This document shows, piece after piece, positions 25,782-32,848 of a stretch of 35,870 nt of DNA. How positions within the stretch are numbered: the first letter of the stretch is position 1; the number at the start of each line of letters is the position of its first letter. The notes beneath the pieces were generated by a model, which was given only the letters and a program-made list of their open reading frames with translations, did not search any database and was not told the origin of the DNA. A program made the translations under genes and the position numbers. Origin of the DNA: Methanoculleus sp. SDB (GTDB lineage: Archaea; Halobacteriota; Methanomicrobia; Methanomicrobiales; Methanomicrobiaceae); contig LKUD01000092.1 of NCBI GenBank assembly GCA_001412355.1, positions 1-35,870 on the forward strand, read 5' to 3'.

Positions 25782-27004
25782 TGCATCAGCCTCCGCGTCT
25801 TCTCGACCGACAGCCGATGCAGGGCCTCTTTGGTCATGACGTCGCTGTGCCCGTCCCGCACGACTGCAACGCGATCCGTGCACGACATGCAGGGATCGAT
25901 GGACGCGACGATAATCGGGATATCCGCAAGCTGCTCACCCCTGAGCATCTTCAGCCACGACATCTGGTTGCTGTACGTGGATGCCTTTACCTTCCATGTC
26001 TGCGGGTTTTCGTGCCCGTCCATCCGCACATAGTGCAGGCATTCGCCGCGGGGTGCCTCCACCCTGCCCACCGCTTCGCCGACGGCCTTTTTGCACGTCG
26101 CGAGCAGCTTCGGGATCTTGGTCTCGAACTGAACGGGGCCGGGGGGCATCATGTCGAGGCACTGCCGGATAATCTCCACCGACTGCTTCACCTCGAGCAG
26201 GCGGACGACGATCCTGTCATAGACATCGCCGTACGCTTCACCCAGGTACTGTTCCGGCATGACGGCACGGACATCCAGGTCCCCGTACGCCGCATAGGGG
26301 GAATCCTGGCGGACGTCTATGTTCAGGCCCGAGGCACGGGCCGTCGGGCCGATAGTGCAGAGTTCGAGAGCCTCCTGACGGTTCATGAGGCCCGTATTAC
26401 GGCAGCGCATCGTGATCGTTGTGTCATGAAGGAAGAGCTCCAGCATCTTTCCGAGAAGATCCTCGTAATATCTGAGCGACGCTTCGATTCGCGGGAACTG
26501 GTCCTCCGTGATGTCCCTGCGGACACCGCCGACCTGGATAATCCCGTAGTTCACCCTGTTGCCGGTGAGAAGCTCGATCACGTCCATCGACTCTTCACGC
26601 ACCCGCCACGCAAGGAAGAAGAGCGTATCGAACCCGAGTTCATGGGCCGCGACGCCTGCCCAGAGCAGGTGTGACTGGATGCGCTCGTATTCGGCGATGA
26701 TCGTGCGCACGTAATGCGCCCGCTCCGGCACCTCGATCTCCGCAACCTGCTCGACCGCACGGGAAAACGCAAGCGTATGGGAGACACCGCATATGCCGCA
26801 GATACGATCCGTGAGGTGTACGATCTGCACGGGATTGCGCCTCATTCCCATCCACTCGATGCCGCGGTGCGCTTTGCCGGGGGCGAAATCGACTTCCTCG
26901 ACCTTCTCCCCGTTCATCGTGAACGTAAAGAGGATCGGTTCCTTCAGCGCCGGATGTATCGGGCCAATCGGCACAGAATACCCTTTTTTCGTCCCGTTAC
27001 TCAT
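25778..27004 (-). CDS. mbhL: Mbh NiFe hydrogenase large subunit MbhL
   Basis: Catalytic subunit holding the NiFe site, NuoD-like. In the 408-residue protein both cysteine pairs are intact: Cys69/Cys72 in RICGICGVSH and Cys372/Cys375 in DPCMSCTDR. Complex I subunits lack these, so this is a real hydrogenase. A tail of about 30 residues follows DPCMSCTDR, which would be removed by the HycI-like protease encoded nearby. GAGGTGAGGCAGG precedes the ATG, and it overlaps mbhK by 8 bases and mbhM by 4. Confidence 0.96.
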   Translation of the reverse strand: MSNGTKKGYSVPIGPIHPALKEPILFTFTMNGEKVEEVDFAPGKAHRGIEWMGMRRNPVQIVHLTDRICGICGVSHTLAFSRAVEQVAEIEVPERAHYVRTIIAEYERIQSHLLWAGVAAHELGFDTLFFLAWRVREESMDVIELLTGNRVNYGIIQVGGVRRDITEDQFPRIEASLRYYEDLLGKMLELFLHDTTITMRCRNTGLMNRQEALELCTIGPTARASGLNIDVRQDSPYAAYGDLDVRAVMPEQYLGEAYGDVYDRIVVRLLEVKQSVEIIRQCLDMMPPGPVQFETKIPKLLATCKKAVGEAVGRVEAPRGECLHYVRMDGHENPQTWKVKASTYSNQMSWLKMLRGEQLADIPIIVASIDPCMSCTDRVAVVRDGHSDVMTKEALHRLSVEKTRRLMQ

Positions 27005-27707
27005 CCTGCCTCACCTCCTCTTTTTCATCTGCCGCCGGTTCGGGTGATTGGGGCTCAGGCGGAGCCTCACCTTGCACCGGTGGTGCGGATTCTTTCGCTG
27101 CCGCCGGTTCGGCATCATCCTCTTTCTTCTTCTTCTCCTTGGGCTTGACCGGCGGTGCGGGGCGGCCCTCCGGGCGCCCTACCTGCCAGAGTTCCTTGAC
27201 CATGTCATCCCGGATGCCCGTTTCATCCTTTCTCCAGGGATATACGCCTTTCGGGAAATCCGGGGGCAGGAAGAGGCCCCTGCTGTCCGGAATGCCGATA
27301 ACTTCGATGCCGAGCATCTCCTGCTTTTCCCGTTCGGTGTAGACCGCGCCGGGAATGAGATCCGATATCGTCGGAACCCGGAGATCCGATTTCGGGAGGG
27401 AGATCGTGAGCGTCACCGTGATCTCCGCATGCGGGATTCCGAAAAAGATCAGCATATGGTACAGGAGCTCGATATCGTCGCCCGTGTCAGCGCCCGAGAC
27501 GACGCCGAGGTGGGGATAATCGATCTCGATGAGCTTTTTGACGGCATCATGAAGCAGATCGCGCCGCACCCGTATCCATACGGCATGGTTTTTCGATTTC
27601 CGTGTGCCTTCAGCCCATTCCTTTACTTGTATATCTTCGATTCCGTCTCCGAAGGCCCCGGTAAAAATGTCCGCGACCTGCCCGGCGGTAATCGCTGTCC
27701 GGGTCAT
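26997..27707 (-). CDS. mbhK: Mbh hydrogenase subunit MbhK with charged tail
   Basis: NuoC-like (30-kDa) subunit, supporting MbhL. The 236-residue protein has the family ending YTEREKQEMLGIEVIGIPD...LFLPPDFP near residues 123-151. Residues about 178-236 are an added low-complexity tail rich in Pro, Glu, Lys and Ala, with KPKEKKKKEDD and EPAAxxE repeated; a 14-bp direct repeat in the DNA (27030-27043, 27099-27112) underlies part of it. NuoC-like proteins usually end near residue 170-180, so the tail is extra. GGAGGGTGAACAGGG precedes the ATG. Confidence 0.9.
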   Translation of the reverse strand: MTRTAITAGQVADIFTGAFGDGIEDIQVKEWAEGTRKSKNHAVWIRVRRDLLHDAVKKLIEIDYPHLGVVSGADTGDDIELLYHMLIFFGIPHAEITVTLTISLPKSDLRVPTISDLIPGAVYTEREKQEMLGIEVIGIPDSRGLFLPPDFPKGVYPWRKDETGIRDDMVKELWQVGRPEGRPAPPVKPKEKKKKEDDAEPAAAKESAPPVQGEAPPEPQSPEPAADEKEEVRQDE

Positions 27708-28138
27708 CCCTGTTCACCCTCCAGTCGTTCCAGTTTTGCTATCGCCTTTACAACACCGTCGATAATCGCCTCGGGCCGCGGGGCGCACCCGGGAACATAG
27801 ACATCCACCGGGATGACGTCCCCGACCGGACCGTCAAGGTTATAGGAATCATAGAAAACCCCGCCCGACTGCCCGCAGGTGCCGATGCACATCACTACTT
27901 TCGGCTCCGCCATCTGGTCGTAGACCCGGCGGAGACGATCTCTCATATCATGCGTCACGGGGCCGGTAACAAGCAGGACATCCGCATGTTTCGGAGAACC
28001 GACCAGCCTCACCCCGAATCTTTCGGGATCGTAGCGCGGCGTGATGGCCGCGACAATCTCGATGTCGCAGCCGTTGCATGAGCCTGAATTGAAGTGAAAT
28101 ACCCATAACGACCGGTTGAATGCACGTGAAAGTCTCAT
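27704..28138 (-). CDS. mbhJ: Mbh hydrogenase small subunit MbhJ
   Basis: NuoB-like subunit carrying the [4Fe-4S] cluster next to the NiFe site. The 144-residue protein starts MRLSRAFNRSLWVFHFNSGSC. Ligands are Cys21, Cys24 (SGSCNGCDIE), Cys88 (IGTCGQSGG) and Cys118 (VPGCAPRPE), one cluster only, as expected for energy-converting hydrogenases. It overlaps mbhI and mbhK by 4 bases each. Confidence 0.95.
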   Translation of the reverse strand: MRLSRAFNRSLWVFHFNSGSCNGCDIEIVAAITPRYDPERFGVRLVGSPKHADVLLVTGPVTHDMRDRLRRVYDQMAEPKVVMCIGTCGQSGGVFYDSYNLDGPVGDVIPVDVYVPGCAPRPEAIIDGVVKAIAKLERLEGEQG

Positions 28139-28482
28139 ACGATCACCCCTACGAGGACGAGAACGAATGCCATGACTCCGAGGAACCAGAGCAGATAGTC
28201 GGTCAGGATCCCGGTGTGCAGCGGAACGACCCGGGAATAATACCCCTGCAGCGCCTCGGTGAAACCCCAGTAGAGGTTTCCGCCGGGAACGTGCACCGCC
28301 TCTTTTGCCGGCTCGGGATTGCCCGAGAGGTACGGCCTGATGAGATCGCCCGTCTTCTTCGGATCCTTCTCACCGAGCATCCAGATCAGGTAGGCAAGGA
28401 TAAACGCGATGACAAACGCGATGATCCAGATCACCGGATTCCAGAACCCGGTTCCCGTCTGCAACGTCATAATTGCCGCCAT
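28135..28482 (-). CDS. mbhI: Mbh hydrogenase membrane subunit MbhI
   Basis: Small membrane subunit between the antiporter-like and hydrogenase arms. From ATG 28482 the 115-residue protein has two helices, PVIWIIAFVIAFILAYLIW and YLLWFLGVMAFVLVLVGVIV, joined by a 50-residue loop. A GTG at 28491 overlapping the mbhH stop is the alternative start, but GGAGGTG sits 6 bases before ATG 28482, so that start is better. MbhI lacks a well-defined counterpart outside Mbh/Mbx-type complexes. Its stop overlaps mbhJ by 4 bases. Confidence 0.85.
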   Translation of the reverse strand: MAAIMTLQTGTGFWNPVIWIIAFVIAFILAYLIWMLGEKDPKKTGDLIRPYLSGNPEPAKEAVHVPGGNLYWGFTEALQGYYSRVVPLHTGILTDYLLWFLGVMAFVLVLVGVIV

Positions 28483-28483
28483 C

Positions 28484-30061
28484 TCAGGCACCTCCGAGAA
28501 CCGAAGCGATATATCCGCCCTGATCGATCAGGGCCGCCGCGGCAGGCGTGATCAGCAGGTCCACCACCTGTTGCGGGAAGATGCCGAAGAGAATCACGAA
28601 CAGTGCGAGAATGCCCATGCCGATCAGCATCGGTGCCGGCACTTCCCGCACATCGGCGTATTCGGGAAGTTTCGGCCCCATAAAGATCGAATGGAACACC
28701 TTCACGAACGAGGCAAGCGTCAGGATGGAGACGACCATCGCAATGATTGAAAGAAGCGGATTAAACAGGAACACCGACTCGTATATCATCAGTTTGGAGG
28801 CAAACCCGTTAAAGGGTGGTATCCCTGCAATGGCAAGGGCACCGATCATGAAAAAGACCATGGTCCATTTCATCGAATGGCCGAGACCGCCCAGCTTGTT
28901 GAGGTTCCTCGTTCCCGTCCGGTAGAAGATCGCTCCGGCGGTGAGGAAAAGGAGCCCCTTGTACATCGCGTGGTTGATGATGTGGAATATACCGCCTTCC
29001 ATGGCGATGCGGCCGTAGGCGGTGAGCAGGTCCTGGTTGCCCAGCACCGCCACGCCTACGCCCACGCCGAGGAGCATGTATCCGGTCTGCGAGACGGCGT
29101 GATAGGCCATCAGCCGTTTGACATCCTTCTGCGGGATAGCCATCGTCACCCCGACAAACATGGAGAGCACGCCGAGGATGATGAGCACCCACCCGACCGT
29201 CAGGCAGTCGAGTGCCTGCCCATAGAGACTGAACACCACCCGGAATACGCCGTAGAGGCTGGCCTGGCTCGCTACGACCAGAAACGCCGTCACGGCGGAG
29301 GGGGCCATCGAGTAGGCGTCGGGCGTCCAGAAATGCATCGGGACTGCTCCCGCCTTCATGGCGAGCGCGACAATCAGCATCACGAGAGCAACCTTGTCAA
29401 GCAGGGTGAACTGCATCCTGCTCGCAATCATCGCGATGTTCAGTGCATCGTACTGCCCGTAGAGGAGCGCGATGGCAAAGAGGACGAGGAGGCCGCCGAG
29501 GGTGCTGAGAACCGCATACTTCAGGCCTGCTTCGACCGCAACCCCCTTATCCACGCGGTACGCGACGAGCGCCGCACCCGCAAGCGAGTTGATCTCGAGG
29601 AAGACAAAGAAGTTGAAGAGATCTCCCGTGCAGACCATCCCGAGAATGCCGACCGTCAGGAGGAGGAGGAGGGCGTAATAGCCATCCTGTCCGGAGTTCC
29701 GCGACTGGCTCTTCAGCGAATAGAGGAGAACGGCACTTCCGACAATCGATGCGAACAGCGCCATGAACGCGCTCATCGCATCGACGGTGAAGACGATCCG
29801 GATCGGAATGCCGCCCGAATCGAGCGGAACCGAGAGATTCGGTGCCGCCGCTCCGAAGGCATACACAATCGTCCCGTTCGAGAGCACGTCTGTTGCAAGC
29901 ACTATAGCAACCAGCAGCGTGCAGAGCATGGCGAGAACCGCCCATGCATTCCTGATACCGGCGCCGAGCCGCCCGATGAGCGGCGTTGCGAAAGCACCGA
30001 GCATCGGTACCGCAAGCAGCAGCGCCGGGGCATGCTGGAGCAGGAGGGAAGGAACGATCAT
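28484..30061 (-). CDS. mbhH: Mbh antiporter-like subunit MbhH (MrpD/NuoN-like)
   Basis: Large proton-translocating-type membrane subunit, MrpD-like. The 525-residue protein has about 14 helices. Glu156 (FNFFVFLEINSLAG) and Lys236 (ALAMKAGAVPMHFWTPDAYSMAPSA) are the charged residues conserved in the family and needed for ion movement. The MAYHAVSQTGYMLLGVG and FHIINHAMYKGLLFLTAGA motifs follow. GGAGGCTGCGGGG precedes ATG 30061, which overlaps the mbhG stop by 4 bases. Confidence 0.95.
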   Translation of the reverse strand: MIVPSLLLQHAPALLLAVPMLGAFATPLIGRLGAGIRNAWAVLAMLCTLLVAIVLATDVLSNGTIVYAFGAAAPNLSVPLDSGGIPIRIVFTVDAMSAFMALFASIVGSAVLLYSLKSQSRNSGQDGYYALLLLLTVGILGMVCTGDLFNFFVFLEINSLAGAALVAYRVDKGVAVEAGLKYAVLSTLGGLLVLFAIALLYGQYDALNIAMIASRMQFTLLDKVALVMLIVALAMKAGAVPMHFWTPDAYSMAPSAVTAFLVVASQASLYGVFRVVFSLYGQALDCLTVGWVLIILGVLSMFVGVTMAIPQKDVKRLMAYHAVSQTGYMLLGVGVGVAVLGNQDLLTAYGRIAMEGGIFHIINHAMYKGLLFLTAGAIFYRTGTRNLNKLGGLGHSMKWTMVFFMIGALAIAGIPPFNGFASKLMIYESVFLFNPLLSIIAMVVSILTLASFVKVFHSIFMGPKLPEYADVREVPAPMLIGMGILALFVILFGIFPQQVVDLLITPAAAALIDQGGYIASVLGGA

Positions 30062-30408
30062 CCCCGCAGCCTCCTGACAACGTCAGCTTCTGCCGAACCG
30101 TACCTGCGGTAGATGACCATGACAAACGACAGGAGCAGTGCGGTCGTCGCAATGCCGATGACGATGTTGGTGAGCGTCATCGCCTGCACCGTCGGCATGA
30201 CCATGAGATCCTGCGGAGCGTTCGTAAAGATCGGCGCAATCCCGCCCGCCCGATAGCCGAGCGATACCAGCAGCAGGTTGACGCCTGCCTCCACGAGAGA
30301 GAGCCCCATGATCATCTTGATGAGGTTTTTCCGGACGAGCATCGTGGCAATACCGAAGGCCATCAGCAGACCCGCCGCAATGAACGGCAGATTATAGAGC
30401 ACCATCAT
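30058..30408 (-). CDS. mbhG: Mbh antiporter-like subunit MbhG (MrpC-like)
   Basis: NuoK/MrpC-like small membrane subunit of the antiporter module. The 116-residue protein, from ATG 30408 (MMVLYNLPFIAAGLL), has three helices with the conserved GLSLVEAGVNLLLVSLGY (charged residue in a helix) and TNIVIGIATTALLLSFVMVI. GAGGAGGCGGT precedes the start, which overlaps the mbhF stop (ATGA). The frame stays open to 30840, but upstream residues are not membrane-like, so that is shadow. Confidence 0.93.
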   Translation of the reverse strand: MMVLYNLPFIAAGLLMAFGIATMLVRKNLIKMIMGLSLVEAGVNLLLVSLGYRAGGIAPIFTNAPQDLMVMPTVQAMTLTNIVIGIATTALLLSFVMVIYRRYGSAEADVVRRLRG

Positions 30409-30872
30409 ACCGCCTCCTCGCCGACACCGGAGAGCATGTACAGGAGGATGACCGAGAGGCCTCCGAGGACTTCGATACCGACGGCAAGGTTCATGATCGG
30501 GATGACACCTGCGGTGTTCAGGTCGCCGGGATTCGCTCCGAAGGCAACCGGAGTGCCGAATATGGCGCCGCTGTTTGCCAGCCAGTTCGCAAAGAACGTG
30601 CCTCCGAGCCCGAGTGCCGTCACAGCGGTGACGATGAAAATCAGGAGACCGACGGTCTCGCTGCCGGTCAGCGACGACTTTGAGATGCGTGCCGTGATCG
30701 AATCGTACGAGAAAGCGGCCATCAGGAGGACAAATCCGGTTGCAATAACCGCACCACCCTGGAAACCGCCACCCGGCGTCAGGTGACCGTGCAAAACGAT
30801 ATAGAAGCCGAACACGAGAATGAACGGAAGCAGTACGCATGCAGCGGCCCGGACGATCTTACTCATAGTCAT
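30405..30872 (-). CDS. mbhF: Mbh antiporter-like subunit MbhF (MrpB C-terminal-like)
   Basis: MnhB-domain membrane protein. The 155-residue protein, MTMSKIVRAAACVLLPFILV, has four helices and the family motif GHLTPGGGFQGGAVIATGFVLL. The frame is open to 30992; I chose ATG 30872 as GGAGG lies 9 bases upstream, whereas ATG 30866 is further away and ATG 30881 overlaps the ribosome site. It overlaps mbhE by 14 bases. Belongs to the Mrp-like ion-translocating part. Confidence 0.88.
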   Translation of the reverse strand: MTMSKIVRAAACVLLPFILVFGFYIVLHGHLTPGGGFQGGAVIATGFVLLMAAFSYDSITARISKSSLTGSETVGLLIFIVTAVTALGLGGTFFANWLANSGAIFGTPVAFGANPGDLNTAGVIPIMNLAVGIEVLGGLSVILLYMLSGVGEEAV

Positions 30873-31143
30873 ATTCTTCATCCTCCTTCCGCTTTCTGAA
30901 TGCGAGTCCCACACCGGACACGGCGGTAAAGAGAACCGTCGCTTCGCCCAAGGTGTCGAATCCCCTGAAATCAAAGACCACGTCGGTGACAATGTTGTTT
31001 CCGCCCGTCAGGACCTGCCCGAAACTGATCATGTAATCGTCCATGTCGGTATACAGCGGCGATCCGAAATCGAGGCCTGCTGCAGCGGACAGAATACCCA
31101 GAGAGAGCACGAGGACAACGACTGCCGTGACAATCGGTTTCAT
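30859..31143 (-). CDS. mbhE: Mbh antiporter-like subunit MbhE
   Basis: Small subunit of 94 residues from ATG 31143 (MKPIVTAVVVLVLSLGILS), two helices, with a middle motif NNIVTDVVFDFRGFDTLGEATVL that is typical of this MrpA/B-derived subunit (MbhE). The acidic C-terminus DEEYDYE overlaps the start of mbhF. GGGAGGGGGTGCAGG precedes the ATG. The frame is open further upstream to 31398 but those residues are shadow. Confidence 0.85.
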   Translation of the reverse strand: MKPIVTAVVVLVLSLGILSAAAGLDFGSPLYTDMDDYMISFGQVLTGGNNIVTDVVFDFRGFDTLGEATVLFTAVSGVGLAFRKRKEDEEYDYE

Positions 31144-31391
31144 TCCTGCACCCCCTCCCAGCGTGTCGTACCCCTGATGGCGACGATGAAGATCGCGGTC
31201 GTCAGTCCCGCCCCGATCCCCGCTTCGGCGATGGCGACATCGGGTGCCTGCAGGATGTAAAATTCGAGGGACAGCAGGAAGCTGAAAATCCCGAACGAGA
31301 TCGCGGCCGAAAGGAGATCCCGGCACCTGACGATGAACAGTGCCGATACGAGAAGCCCGATGAGCACGAGCCCCTGGATGACGTCGATCAT
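31140..31391 (-). CDS. mbhD: Mbh antiporter-like subunit MbhD (DUF4040)
   Basis: An 83-residue membrane protein related to the C-terminal part of MrpA. It starts MIDVIQGLVLIGLLVSALF and contains the motif LQAPDVAIAEAGIGAGLTTAIFIVAI, in which the acidic residues of DVAxxEA are conserved. GGAGGGTGATGC precedes the ATG and overlaps mbhC by 4 bases. Confidence 0.92.
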   Translation of the reverse strand: MIDVIQGLVLIGLLVSALFIVRCRDLLSAAISFGIFSFLLSLEFYILQAPDVAIAEAGIGAGLTTAIFIVAIRGTTRWEGVQE

Positions 31392-31744
31392 GCATCACCC
31401 TCCGAATAACGGTCGATCACCGCAGGAGACGGGACCTGTCCGCTCCGGTGCGCCGCCCGTGCAATGGCATGGGCACCGGTCGCGTTCGTAAATGCGAGTG
31501 CGATCAGGGCAACGAATGTGTGCACCGAAAGCGTCAGATACTGCGCATCGCCGTCGGAGAGGAGGCGGGATATCCCATAGACTATCACCGCAACGGACAG
31601 GAATATGGTCCCGAATGTCGTCGTCTTCGTTTCAGCGTGAAGCCTCGTATAGACATCCGGGAACCGGAGAATGCCGATAATCCCGAGTGTGTTGAAGACC
31701 AGCCCGATGGCGATGCACACCAGAATAATCGTGTCAGCGATCAT
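31388..31744 (-). CDS. mbhC: Mbh antiporter-like subunit MbhC (MrpG-like)
   Basis: MnhG/MrpG-like, 118 residues with three helices. FNTLGIIGILRFPDVYTRLHAETKTTTFG is the family hallmark. GGGGGTGAAC lies before the ATG. The last 25 residues are charged and cytoplasmic. It overlaps mbhB by 4 and mbhD by 4 bases. Confidence 0.93.
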   Translation of the reverse strand: MIADTIILVCIAIGLVFNTLGIIGILRFPDVYTRLHAETKTTTFGTIFLSVAVIVYGISRLLSDGDAQYLTLSVHTFVALIALAFTNATGAHAIARAAHRSGQVPSPAVIDRYSEGDA

Positions 31745-32004
31745 TGGCCCAGTTCACCCCCGATATATTTCGCGATATACAGCGTGCCGACAAAGGAGAG
31801 CAGCGCATAGACGATTGCCACGTCTACGAAGATGATCTGCCCGTAGAGGACGGCAAGGAGGATCATTGCCGCAACGGTCAGCGTGTTGATCGCATCCAGC
31901 GCCACGACACGGTCCGGCACCGTCGGCCCTGCGATAAGACGGATCATCGTCAGCACGATGAGTGCCACGAGCACGGCGACGGCAGCTACCCAGACGTCCG
32001 TCAT
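31741..32004 (-). CDS. mbhB: Mbh antiporter-like subunit MbhB (MrpF-like)
   Basis: MnhF/MrpF-like, 87 residues, three helices. LIAGPTVPDRVVALDAINTLTVAAM is the conserved region with the Pro-Asp-Arg and Asp residues placed at helix ends. It begins with ATG 32004 after GGAGAATTGCGGA, overlapping the mbhA stop. Confidence 0.93.
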   Translation of the reverse strand: MTDVWVAAVAVLVALIVLTMIRLIAGPTVPDRVVALDAINTLTVAAMILLAVLYGQIIFVDVAIVYALLSFVGTLYIAKYIGGELGQ

Positions 32005-32528
32005 TCCGCAATTCTCCTGATCCAGTCTGTCAGCGGGAAGAGGGTGAAGAGATCCCCGGATTCAAAGATCTCCTTCTTCTCCTTCCCCATACCGATATGA
32101 ATCATGTGCACGTAGAGGTCGTTTGTCTCCTCGTCGATTCCGACTGTCAGAGTGCCGGGCGTCAGCGTAATCGAGTTTGCGAGGAGCAGCACGCCGAAGT
32201 CGGTGGCAAGGTCAGGTGAGAGCCTGATGATGCCGGGCCGGATTTTTCCGGTAATGACACGGTATGCAACATCGAGATTTGCCCGTGCCATTTCGAGAAA
32301 GAACGGCACGAGTATATACACCGCACAATAGAGCCACCTGAGCGGATTCGCCATGCGGTAATTACGGCCCCCACAAAAAAAATTCCGTGAGATCGCGGCA
32401 GTCAGAAGACTGACCACGGCTCCTGCGCCGAATTCAAACGGCGACCACAGCCCGATCGTGCCCGATCCGGCCGTAAGAATCAGATATATTGCAAATGCAG
32501 CCAGTGCAGTCGCAATGAACGGTATCAT
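32001..32528 (-). CDS. mbhA: Mbh antiporter-like subunit MbhA (MrpE-like)
   Basis: MnhE/MrpE-like, 175 residues, with N-terminal helices and a cytoplasmic C-terminal domain containing LLANSITLTPGTLTVGIDEE, the family hallmark. It opens the 14-gene operon; GGTGATG lies 3 bases before the ATG. A promoter must lie in 32529-32700; no clear TATA box is seen, but AAAATTTTTTAG on its strand near 32570-32582 is a candidate. Confidence 0.92.
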   Translation of the reverse strand: MIPFIATALAAFAIYLILTAGSGTIGLWSPFEFGAGAVVSLLTAAISRNFFCGGRNYRMANPLRWLYCAVYILVPFFLEMARANLDVAYRVITGKIRPGIIRLSPDLATDFGVLLLANSITLTPGTLTVGIDEETNDLYVHMIHIGMGKEKKEIFESGDLFTLFPLTDWIRRIAE

Positions 32529-32848
32529 AGCATCACCTGGAACACGCTTTTTCCTCCTCCGTCAATCCTCCACTAAAAAATTTTCATGCATCACCGGAAA
32601 CGCACTCCTGCGGGTCTGCATTCACGCTTCAGGTTTATCATGATTAATTATGCATTTCTGATGTGCTTTAATTCTTTTGAATCGGACATGACCGGGGAAT
32701 TCCCCGTTGCATGAGACCGGACGACGGGGGGCAATCAACACCGCGTCCGAAAAACGGGATGCAGAAAAGACCCTCAATTTTTCGTGTATTTTCCGTTTCA
32801 TGCGCCAATACCAACCTTATTTACCCTTCACCGTCCACCTCCTATGGA
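32529..32848. promoter_or_regulatory. Divergent intergenic region between mbhA and the PAPS-reductase-like gene
   Basis: About 320 bases without a supported gene. It holds a perfect 14-bp palindrome CGGGGAATTCCCCG at 32693-32706, a near-palindrome CATGATTAATTATG at 32639-32652, and a TATA box TTATTTAC at 32817-32824 correctly placed for a near-leaderless start at ATG 32849. The palindromes are candidate operators for either gene. Confidence 0.5.

Noticed and set aside
25778-27004. MbhL as a complex I (Fpo/Nuo-like) NuoD subunit
   Set aside because: Both CxxC pairs for nickel binding are present, which complex I subunits lack.
28877-30112. 411-codon plus-strand frame
   Set aside because: Antisense to mbhH; highly charged, Glu/Arg/His-rich, as expected for the mirror of a hydrophobic membrane protein.
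30409-30840. Extension of the mbhG frame upstream
   Set aside because: The Arg/His-rich residues are a shadow of mbhF; the start at 30408 has a ribosome site and an ATGA overlap.
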